Of a stretch of DNA of 64,000 nt, positions 1 to 6,518 are shown one piece after another. The first letter of the stretch is position 1. Each line of letters opens with the position of its first letter. Source of the stretch: Lactiplantibacillus dongliensis (GTDB taxonomy: Bacteria; Bacillota; Bacilli; Lactobacillales; Lactobacillaceae); the NCBI RefSeq assembly GCF_005405105.1, contig NZ_BJDK01000007.1, forward strand, positions 1 to 64,000, given 5' to 3'. The translations under genes were made by a program, and so were the position numbers. The notes under the pieces were generated by a model. The model made no database searches. It was given only the letters and a program-made list of their open reading frames with translations, and had not been told where the DNA came from.

Positions 1-166
1 GCCGGGCGGGCCAGAATTGGCTCAGTGGTGTCGTTTATCTTGGTCGGTGATTTTCCGACTTAGATAACCCCCGGCTTTCGAGACCGCTCTGTGGCTCGAA
101 AACGCGGCCACCACGTTCCAGCCGATTCTGGCCCAACCAGAGTGGCAATTTAAACCAACTAGCACC
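1..166 (-). repeat. Structured repeat, module A (solo or truncated by window edge)
   Basis: Copy of the intergenic repeat family, read in the opposite sense to the composites at 5516, 22713, 50303 and 54071. The closing helix pairs CCAGAATTGGCT with AGCCGATTCTGG. Inside are a hairpin TTATCTtgGTCGG/CCGACttAGATAA and a hairpin TTCGAG/CTCGAA. It ends in the family's terminal sequence (ACCAACTAGCACC), which abuts the stop codon of the GntR gene at 167. The left end is cut by the window, so a B module may lie beyond it. Confidence 0.85.
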
Positions 167-883
167 CTAATGAACCTGAATATCCGCTACCACGGTACTC
201 GTTGCGTACGGGAAGTGGGATTCTGACACTTCAAACGGCTGACCATCGTCGGTATAACTGACTTGATTAATAATGAGGACGGGATCGCCTAACTTGGCAC
301 CCATGCCGTCAACATCATCTTGTGTGGCTTTACCCGCCGAGACAATCCGATGAGACCCGGCAATCGATAAGCCACATTCATTTTCTAAGTAACCATAGAC
401 TGAACCCATCAAGACGCTCTTGGTCAATGTGACAATACTGGTTGGCATAATCGTATGTTCATAGGCCCAAACCTGGCCTTCCACATAACGAACTCGCCGA
501 ATGACGTAGACGGGATCCATCTCATCGATCATCAACTGTTCCGCTTCACGAGTCGTTGGTAAGCGGGCCTGTAATTCTAAGACCTTACTCGTGACCTTCT
601 TGCCAGCGTTCGTCCGCGTCGTCCCAATTGGGCGATCAACCCGGGTTTCTTGGCGATGGTCGGTCAACCCAAAGTCTTTGCGCACAAAGGTCCCGGCCCC
701 TCGCTTTGAATAAACCATCCCTTCAATAATTAATAATTGAATGGCCTTATGAATCGTAATCCGCGTCGTGTTAAACGTCTTCGCTAATTTATTTTGATCC
801 GGCATCAATTCCCCGGGCGCATACTTGCCCGCTTTGATGTCCGACCGCAAACTATCCGCGATCGTTTCGTATTTATAAGCCAA
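167..883 (-). CDS. GntR-family transcriptional regulator with UTRA domain
   Basis: A 238-residue protein. The N-terminal winged helix-turn-helix (about residues 1-70) carries the typical GntR pattern (IADSLRSDIKAGKYAPGELM, then NTTRITIHKAIQLL and RGAGTFV). The remainder fits a UTRA ligand-binding domain, which in this subfamily usually binds a sugar phosphate. It lies upstream of and points away from the beta-glucoside PTS and GH1 genes, so I infer it controls them, with phospho-beta-glucoside as a likely effector. The string TATACAAAT occurs both in its own upstream region (954-962, minus strand) and just upstream of the GH1 promoter (1836-1844), giving possible operators. The stop codon touches a repeat element, and a second degraded repeat lies beyond the promoter side. 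Confidence 0.85.
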   Translation of the reverse strand: MAYKYETIADSLRSDIKAGKYAPGELMPDQNKLAKTFNTTRITIHKAIQLLIIEGMVYSKRGAGTFVRKDFGLTDHRQETRVDRPIGTTRTNAGKKVTSKVLELQARLPTTREAEQLMIDEMDPVYVIRRVRYVEGQVWAYEHTIMPTSIVTLTKSVLMGSVYGYLENECGLSIAGSHRIVSAGKATQDDVDGMGAKLGDPVLIINQVSYTDDGQPFEVSESHFPYATSTVVADIQVH

Positions 884-974
884 TTAAATTCACATTCTTT
901 CTTCAATAACTTCTTGTCAAACAGTTTACCCCATTTCGTTAACAATTGACAATATTTGTATATACTTTTTCTAA

Positions 975-1310
975 TGACTGTTCGTTTGTCTTGCCACTCT
1001 GGTTGGACCAGAATCGGTGTTAGCTAGACTGATTGCCCGCCGGTTATTTTCTAAAATACTGGCATGCTTTGGCCGACATTTTAAGAACCAACTTCTCGAC
1101 TAAATTCGTGGATTAATATTAATCCATAACTACCCGTTAGTTAACGCCGGGCGGGCCAGAATTGGCTCAGTGGTGTCGTTTATCTTAGTCGTGGTTTTGC
1201 GACTTAGATAAAGCCCGGCTTTCGAGACCGCTCTGTGGCTCGAAAACGTGGCCACCACGTTCCAGCCGATTCTGGCCCAACCAGAGTGGCAGAATAAACC
1301 ATTTCAACCT
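975..1310 (-). repeat. Degraded composite repeat (B remnant, linker, module A) plus an extra A-arm fragment
   Basis: From 975 to 1016 there is a lone left arm of module A in plus sense (TGCCACTCTGGTTGG, then CCAGAATCGG). From about 1012 a composite in minus sense follows. It has a shrunken B module (CCGCCGGTT at about 1038, then TTTCTAAAATACTGGCATGC, then TTTTAAGAACCAACTTCTCG) that lacks both inner hairpins. An AT-rich linker and an intact module A (1144-1291) follow, with hairpins TTATCTTAGTCG/GACTTAGATAA and TTCGAG/CTCGAA. The end fades after ATAAACCATTTCAACC. Confidence 0.75.
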
Positions 1311-1394
1311 TTTAAAACCGATTGTTTCCCCCTCCATCATCTAAATCGTTATAATGAAGATACTGCCCAATCTAATTCAATGAGGTGAAAGTCT

Positions 1395-1661
1395 ATGGAA
1401 GTCCATTCATTAAAACTCGATCAAGAAGCCGTCATCTATTCAGCGGCCATTAAAGCATTAGCCGGCTTTAAGCCTGAAATCGATGTTGATTTTTCAAAAG
1501 TAACCAATCAAGAAGAGGCCCAAATCTTAGCGCACGAAACCACGAAGCAATTTACTGAAGTTTTCGAAAAGCTTTTGGAATCTGGCTATGCTAAAGCCAT
1601 TTCAAAAGGCCAATTGGCTGAATGGGGCGCTTACTATATGGCCCACAAGGTTCACAAATAA
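1395..1661 (+). CDS. Small acidic protein of unknown function (88 aa)
   Basis: The ATG at 1395 is preceded by a clear ribosome-binding site (TGAGGTG). The 88 residues look mostly alpha-helical and slightly acidic, with no signal peptide, membrane segment or Cys/His cluster. I do not recognise a domain. A strong hairpin terminator follows at 1733-1772, so it is probably a single-gene transcript between the GntR gene and the beta-glucoside operon. Nothing in the sequence gives its function. Confidence 0.75.
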   Translation: MEVHSLKLDQEAVIYSAAIKALAGFKPEIDVDFSKVTNQEEAQILAHETTKQFTEVFEKLLESGYAKAISKGQLAEWGAYYMAHKVHK

Positions 1662-1732
1662 GTCTCAATCAATAAAACGTAAGCGCAATCATTTTAAGTC
1701 AAAAACAACTAGCACCACTATGATTGACCGCT

Positions 1733-1774
1733 TGAATTAGTACCAACCAATCCGGTTGGTACTAATTTTTTTGT
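1733..1774 (+). terminator. Rho-independent terminator of the 88-aa gene
   Basis: Perfect 12-bp stem TTAGTACCAACC/GGTTGGTACTAA with loop AATCC, followed by a run of seven T. A fragment resembling the repeat family's end (CAACTAGCACCA) sits just upstream at about 1708. Confidence 0.85.
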
Positions 1775-1857
1775 GATTTCCTGTTTTTACAAATGCCGTC
1801 ATAACGCGGTTTACCAGCGGTCATTTTTAAAAGACTATACAAATTCAATTAAAAGGA

Positions 1858-1886
1858 TTGTTTTTAATGCCATTTGAGGCTATACT
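1858..1886 (+). promoter_or_regulatory. Probable promoter of the beta-glucoside operon
   Basis: TTGTTT at 1858-1863, a 17-bp spacer, then TATACT at 1881-1886. It lies about 55 bp upstream of the GH1 start and immediately upstream of a cre-like site. Confidence 0.6.
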
Positions 1887-1898
1887 AAAAATTGTTAA

Positions 1899-1913
1899 AG
1901 GAAAGCGCTTCCT
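1899..1913 (+). promoter_or_regulatory. cre-like (CcpA) site
   Basis: AGGAAAGCGCTTCCT is a near-palindrome with the central AAGCGCTT typical of Gram-positive catabolite-responsive elements. It is 12 bp downstream of the proposed -10, a position expected to block transcription when CcpA with HPr-Ser-P is bound. Confidence 0.55.
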
Positions 1914-1941
1914 GAAAAACAAGCTTAGATTGGAGGAAAAT

Positions 1942-3324
1942 ATGGAACTTTCACGTAGAATGCCCAAAGATTTCTTCTGGGGCAACTCCGTTTCAAGTAT
2001 GCAAACGGAGGGGGCCTGGAACATTGATGGTAAAGGGCTATCAGTATATGATGTGCGCCCGGCCACTGAGCACACTGCGGATTGGCATGACGCCATTGAC
2101 GAATATCACCGTTATGACGAAGACTTGGATTTGATGCAGGACATGCATATGAACATGTATCGAATTCAGATTTCTTGGTCACGAGTGGTTCCCGATGGTG
2201 ATGGTGACTTTAATGAAGCCGGGATTGCTTTTTATGACCGCTTAGTTGATGGGATGCTCAAGCGCGGGATTACGCCGATGATTTGCTTGTATCACTTCGA
2301 CATGCCCTTAGCGTTAGCCCAAAAAGAAAACGGATTCATGTCCCGGCATACGGTGGATGCGTTTGTCCGTTTCGGGAAAAAGATGATTGAACACTTCGCT
2401 GATCGGGTCAAGTATTGGATCACGTTCAACGAACATAATTTGTACTTTACAAATGAAGTTTTCAACATTTCAGGTTACGAACATGGCGACAAGTCTCTAA
2501 ATGATCTCTACACAATCTTCCATCATACGATGTTGGCACACGCCCAATTGGAAACGTTTACCCACAGTCACTATGATGATGTGCAATTTGGAGGCATGAT
2601 TGCTTATACGCCGGTCTACCCCGCTACTTCCAAGCCAGAAGACGTGTTCGCTGCTCGGCAATTAGATCAATTTTTAAATAACAATTTGAACGATGCGTTT
2701 GTCCACGGTCATTACGCCAACGAAGTCTTAACCTATATTAAGAACCACCAAATCGATTATGACTTGCAACCAGGTGACAATGACATCTTAGCGGGCATGC
2801 ACGCTGACTTCTTAGCTTTCAGCTATTATCGCACGACGACGATCAACGCCGACAAGGTACCAGCGGGAACCGCACCAAATCGTTACTTAGACTATGGCAT
2901 GGAAAGTAACCGTTTTCTACCAGCTAACCAGTGGGGCTGGACCATTGATCCACTGGGCTTTCGCAATATGATTACTGATTTGTACAATCGCTACAATGTA
3001 CCGGTCTTCCCGATTGAAAACGGGATTGGGATCGAAGAACATTGGGATGGTCACGATATGATCGAAGATGACTTGCGCATCAAGTATCATAAAGAACACA
3101 TCCAAGCGATGAAGGACGCAATGTTTTTAGATGGCGCTAAAGTTCTTGGTTACTTGGGCTGGGGGCTCATCGATATTCCGAGTTCACACGCCGACATCGA
3201 AAAACGGTACGGGGTCGTCTATGTCAATCGCAGTAATCATGATTTGAAAGATTTAAAACGAGTACCAAAGAAGTCTTATTACTGGCTAAAGTCAGTTTTA
3301 GCAAAAAATGGAGATGAATTGTAA
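1942..3324 (+). CDS. 6-phospho-beta-glucosidase, GH1 family
   Basis: About 460 residues, the usual GH1 length, starting at the ATG at 1942 behind TGGAGG. A longer frame opens at 1858 but would start inside the promoter. The acid/base glutamate is in ITFNEHN (the family consensus is NEP, and 6-phospho enzymes often vary the third position). The nucleophile is in FPIENGIG. Near the C-terminus PSSHADIEKRYGVVYVNR carries the Ser...Lys-x-Tyr pattern that binds the 6-phosphate. It should hydrolyse phospho-beta-glucosides such as cellobiose-6-P, arbutin-P or salicin-P in the cytosol. It overlaps the EIIC gene by one base, so translation is coupled. Confidence 0.9.
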   Translation: MELSRRMPKDFFWGNSVSSMQTEGAWNIDGKGLSVYDVRPATEHTADWHDAIDEYHRYDEDLDLMQDMHMNMYRIQISWSRVVPDGDGDFNEAGIAFYDRLVDGMLKRGITPMICLYHFDMPLALAQKENGFMSRHTVDAFVRFGKKMIEHFADRVKYWITFNEHNLYFTNEVFNISGYEHGDKSLNDLYTIFHHTMLAHAQLETFTHSHYDDVQFGGMIAYTPVYPATSKPEDVFAARQLDQFLNNNLNDAFVHGHYANEVLTYIKNHQIDYDLQPGDNDILAGMHADFLAFSYYRTTTINADKVPAGTAPNRYLDYGMESNRFLPANQWGWTIDPLGFRNMITDLYNRYNVPVFPIENGIGIEEHWDGHDMIEDDLRIKYHKEHIQAMKDAMFLDGAKVLGYLGWGLIDIPSSHADIEKRYGVVYVNRSNHDLKDLKRVPKKSYYWLKSVLAKNGDEL

Positions 3325-4799
3325 TGGAAAATAGCAGTAGTAATAGTGCTTTTAGTAATTTCATTAACAACAAGATTTTGCCACCAGTAATGAAGTTCGT
3401 TAACACGAAACCAGTTAAAGCCTTACAAGACGGGATGGTTTACGCGTTACCATTTATCATTATTGGGTCCGTATTCTTAATTTTATCAAATATTCCAATA
3501 CCAGCCGTCGCCGCAGTCTTAAAAGCGTCTGGTTGGTCGGCCTTCTTTAACCAAGCTTACACCGCAACTTTCGCGATTATGTCAGTTTGGGCGGCCGTTG
3601 GGATTGCGTATGTGTATGTCCGTAACGAAGGTTATGAAGCGTTGCCTGCCGGGTTAACATCATTAGCAACTTTCCTTCTATTACAAACATTATCCATCGC
3701 CAGCCCATTAGCTGGTGCGATGGGTAAAGCTGGCACTGGGATCACCAATGCCGCTGGTAACGTTGTGATGTCTGGAACAGCCGTTTCAAGCAACATCGAC
3801 AAATTACCAAAGGCTTTACAAGGCTTCTTAACCACTCCTGTTAGTGGCGTAATCAACTTAACTTGGCTTGGTGGTCAAGGGATGGTTGCCGCTATCATTA
3901 TCGGGATTTTAGTTGGTTGGGCTTACTCCGCTATGATTCGTGCTGGTTGGAAGATTACCTTACCAGAACAAGTCCCAGCTAGTGTTGCTGGTCAATTTAC
4001 AGCGATGATTCCTGCCGGTGTGATCATTACCGTTTCAATGTTCATTTACGCCGCCATTGATTTCTTCGGTAAGACTGATTTATTGCAATTAATCTATAAA
4101 TTATTACAAACACCACTCCAAGGGTTATCTGATTCCTTAGGTGGGGCCTTAGTTATTGCGTTCTTAGTCCCATTCTTCTGGTTCTTCGGGGTTCATGGTG
4201 GGTTAATCATGGGTGCCATTACCAGTGGTCTCTTGATTCCTAACACAGCTGATAACGCCGCTTTATATAAAGCCGGCAAATTGACTGTTGCTAACGGTGC
4301 ACACATTGTTACTAACGAATTCTACAACAACTTTATTAACTTAACTGGTTCTGGGATTACCATTGGTTTGGTTATCTTTACGGTCTTCGCTGCTCATTCA
4401 GTTCAAATGAAGACCATTGGGAAGATCGAATTGGTTCCAGCTCTATTCAACATTAACGAACCATTCCTGTTTGGTTTGCCATTAGTTATGAACCCATTCT
4501 TGGCAATTCCATTCTTCTTAACACCAGTGCTCGTTGCTTTGTCAACTTACTTGGTTATCTACTTCGGGATTGTCCCACCACTGAACGGGGTTGCCGCTCC
4601 TTGGACGACACCAGCAATCATTTCTGGGTTCCTGATTGGCGGCTGGAAGATGTGCATCTGGCAGACTATTACCTTGGTTATGTCAACAGCCATCTACTTC
4701 CCATTCGCTAAGAAGTACGACAAGATCTTGAAGGGTCAAGAAGACGCTAAGGCTGCTGCAGAAGCTGCTGCCGGTAACGCCGCTACTGAAAAAGCTTAA
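3324..4799 (+). CDS. PTS EIIC, lactose/cellobiose family
   Basis: A 491-residue membrane permease beginning at the ATG that shares one base with the GH1 stop codon. Family hallmarks are WFFGVHGGLIMGAI in mid-protein and FNINEPFLFGLPLVMNPF, the conserved substrate-site segment. It is longer than the typical 430-450 residues because of an insert around residues 100-165 and an Ala-rich charged tail. With EIIB immediately downstream it should import and phosphorylate a beta-glucoside. No EIIA of this family is encoded nearby, so a phosphoryl donor subunit must come from elsewhere. Confidence 0.9.
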   Translation: MENSSSNSAFSNFINNKILPPVMKFVNTKPVKALQDGMVYALPFIIIGSVFLILSNIPIPAVAAVLKASGWSAFFNQAYTATFAIMSVWAAVGIAYVYVRNEGYEALPAGLTSLATFLLLQTLSIASPLAGAMGKAGTGITNAAGNVVMSGTAVSSNIDKLPKALQGFLTTPVSGVINLTWLGGQGMVAAIIIGILVGWAYSAMIRAGWKITLPEQVPASVAGQFTAMIPAGVIITVSMFIYAAIDFFGKTDLLQLIYKLLQTPLQGLSDSLGGALVIAFLVPFFWFFGVHGGLIMGAITSGLLIPNTADNAALYKAGKLTVANGAHIVTNEFYNNFINLTGSGITIGLVIFTVFAAHSVQMKTIGKIELVPALFNINEPFLFGLPLVMNPFLAIPFFLTPVLVALSTYLVIYFGIVPPLNGVAAPWTTPAIISGFLIGGWKMCIWQTITLVMSTAIYFPFAKKYDKILKGQEDAKAAAEAAAGNAATEKA

Positions 4800-4828
4800 T
4801 CGCATTAGTTTGAAAGGATGAATTGATT

Positions 4829-5155
4829 ATGGCTGAAAAAATCATTATGTTAGCCTGCTCAGCGGGGATGTCAACCTCCCTCTTAGTCTCAAAGATGGAA
4901 GCCGCTGCTAAAGCGGACGGCGTTGATTACAAGATCTTCGCCACTGCTTCATCTGATATTGACCACCAATTAGCTTCCGATGAAAAGCCCGATGTCTTGT
5001 TACTCGGACCACAGATTCGCTATATGGCTAACGATGTTAAAAAGAAGACCGACGCTGCCGGGATTCCAATGGACATCATCAACATGTCTGATTATGGCAT
5101 GATGAACGGGGAAAACGTCTTAAAAGCTGCTGAAAAGCTATTAGGCGACGCTTAA
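4829..5155 (+). CDS. PTS EIIB, lactose/cellobiose family
   Basis: A 108-residue cytosolic phosphocarrier. The phosphorylated cysteine is Cys10 in IMLACSAGMSTSLL, followed by the family's helical Lys/Ala-rich segment. I chose the ATG at 4829 over an in-frame TTG six bases upstream because AAAGGA at 4813-4818 is better spaced from it. It is the last gene of the GH1-EIIC-EIIB unit. It passes phosphate from EIIA to the sugar bound by the EIIC upstream. A parS site and a terminator follow. Confidence 0.9.
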   Translation: MAEKIIMLACSAGMSTSLLVSKMEAAAKADGVDYKIFATASSDIDHQLASDEKPDVLLLGPQIRYMANDVKKKTDAAGIPMDIINMSDYGMMNGENVLKAAEKLLGDA

Positions 5156-5160
5156 CACGT

Positions 5161-5176
5161 TGTTCCACGTGAAACA
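5161..5176. promoter_or_regulatory. parS-like ParB/Spo0J binding site
   Basis: TGTTCCACGTGAAACA matches the conserved firmicute parS sequence TGTTNCACGTGAAACA at every position. It lies six bases after the EIIB stop codon, outside genes. Two related sites occur at 37679 and 54518. Confidence 0.85.
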
Positions 5177-5196
5177 TTGTCACACATAGATTGACT

Positions 5197-5243
5197 AACG
5201 GCGCCGCTGCACATTAGATTGTGTAGCGGCGCCGTTTTTTTGT
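5197..5243 (+). terminator. Terminator of the beta-glucoside operon
   Basis: GC-rich stem ACGGCGCCGCT/AGCGGCGCCGT with an AT-rich loop, followed by seven T. Confidence 0.9.
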
Positions 5244-5263
5244 TTAGGGAATAGTAGTCGGTG

Positions 5264-5422
5264 ATTGCCGCTCCGGGTGGGCTGGATTTGATGCTGGAAC
5301 GTGGTGGCCGCGTTTGTGAGCCAAGGGGCGGTCTCACAAGCCGAGCTTTGACTAAGGCCGGGAAACTCACCCGACCTAAGTCAAACGACACCACTGAGCA
5401 TCATCCAGCCCACCCTGCGCTA
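5264..5422 (+). repeat. Structured repeat, C variant
   Basis: It shares the A-module core (GGAACGTGGTGGCC and ACGACACCACTGAGC) but has a different closing helix: GGGCTGGATTTGATGCT pairs with AGCATCATCCAGCCC. Inner hairpins are TGTGAGcc/ggTCTCACA and TTTGACT.../...AGTCAAA. It stands 94 bp upstream of an intact composite. The same C-plus-composite arrangement occurs at 50112-50696. Confidence 0.75.
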
Positions 5423-5515
5423 ATATTTAGCGTTGTTGAATACACATCTTCTTTGCAAAACGACCTTACTTGCATCATAGCTAGCTTTTTTTCATACATC
5501 TGATTTATATTAATC

Positions 5516-5921
5516 ACGCTTGGTGTTAGTTGGCTTAAATTGCCACTCTGGTTGGCACAGAATCGGCTGGAACGTGGTGGCCGCGTTTGCGAGCCAAAGA
5601 TCGGTCTCGCAAGCCGGGCTTTATCTAAGGCGGAAAATCACCGACTAAGATAAACGACACCACTGAGCCAATTCTGGGCCACCCGACGTTAACTAACGGG
5701 TTTTAAAAAATTAACGATTGACTATCTTCAGTTTAATTATTTAGCCAAGAGGTTGGCTTATAAAATGCTCAGCCGTGTCGTTGGCCTTAGTACGAGTATT
5801 TTTTCTCGGACTTAGACCAAGGTCAGTTTTGAAGATCGTTATTTGGTTTCAAAATGACCCATGGCATTCCAGCATTTTAGAATCCAACCGGCAGGCGGCA
5901 ATTTCAACTAGCACCAAGCGT
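5516..5921 (+). mobile_element. Composite structured repeat (modules A and B) with inverted-repeat ends
   Basis: A 406-bp element. It begins ACGCTTGGTGTTAGTTGG and ends CAACTAGCACCAAGCGT, which are inverted repeats of each other. Module A (about 5542-5690) and module B (about 5750-5905) are joined by an AT-rich linker. The 7-bp sequence ATTAATC stands directly before (5509-5515) and directly after (5922-5928) the element, as expected of a target-site duplication. It encodes no protein. A frame crossing its right end is an artefact of the downstream gene. Confidence 0.8.
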
Positions 5922-5957
5922 ATTAATCCAATAAATTTAAAGGAGTGGTTGTATTTT

Positions 5958-6398
5958 ATGAAAAAGTTAAAGCTGGGCAATCTCAAGTTCACTAATGCTG
6001 TCTATACCATCAATAATTATGGATCCCCCAAACTCCGGTTAAATCAAAGATTGATAGTTATTTCTTCTTGTATCGTGATCTACATCCAAATAATTATTCC
6101 TAACGCATCTTTGCCAAAGCTAACTATTGGAATAACTGCCATTAACCTTTTTCTAAGTGGCACTCAATTTATGCATGATCTTTCTAACAGCCGAAAAATC
6201 ATCTATCATCTTTTTAACAGTATGATATCAGGGCTCCTGATCTGCCAGCAAATCTATCCCATTTTGGTTAACGTTCTTGGAAATCACCTAGAACCTTACT
6301 TGATTTGGAATATCGGCCTCATAATGGTTGCCTTAATCACTATGGTAGCAATCGCCATTACTCTAAAGGTAGCCAAAAGACGCCATCATTTACTTTGA
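5958..6398 (+). CDS. Small integral membrane protein of unknown function (146 aa)
   Basis: The true start is the ATG at 5958, with AAAGGAG at 5939-5945. The open frame extends upstream into a repeat element, but that part is not a plausible protein. The 146 residues start with a basic stretch (MKKLKLGNLKF) and hold four hydrophobic segments (around residues 29-50, 52-70, 84-104 and 110-133). They end in a basic tail (KVAKRRHHLL). I do not recognise the family. Neighbours give no function. Its promoter must lie in, or just after, the composite repeat that abuts it. Confidence 0.65.
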   Translation: MKKLKLGNLKFTNAVYTINNYGSPKLRLNQRLIVISSCIVIYIQIIIPNASLPKLTIGITAINLFLSGTQFMHDLSNSRKIIYHLFNSMISGLLICQQIYPILVNVLGNHLEPYLIWNIGLIMVALITMVAIAITLKVAKRRHHLL

Positions 6399-6439
6399 AA
6401 CAAGTAGATAATTTTTCAAAACTGATACCGGTCACAAAA

Positions 6440-6490
6440 ACAGACGTTATTATCGGTTGTATTCTTTACTCCCGATAATAGCGTCTATTT
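6440..6490. terminator. Bidirectional terminator
   Basis: Inverted repeat AGACGTTATTATCGG/CCGATAATAGCGTCT with flanking A and T tracts. It serves the membrane-protein gene on the plus strand and the reductase gene on the minus strand. Confidence 0.75.
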
Positions 6491-6518
6491 TGAGTTTATC
6501 AAGATCAATCAAATCTGA

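Noticed and set aside
5261-5503. Open frames across repeat elements, also at 22707, 22912, 49966 and 54310
   Set aside because: They follow the stems of the repeats, appear on either strand and have no ribosome-binding sites. The repeats are conserved as structures, not as codons.
5775-5957. N-terminal extension of the 146-aa membrane protein
   Set aside because: It is translated repeat DNA from the right half of a composite element. The ribosome-binding site and membrane-like sequence begin at 5958.
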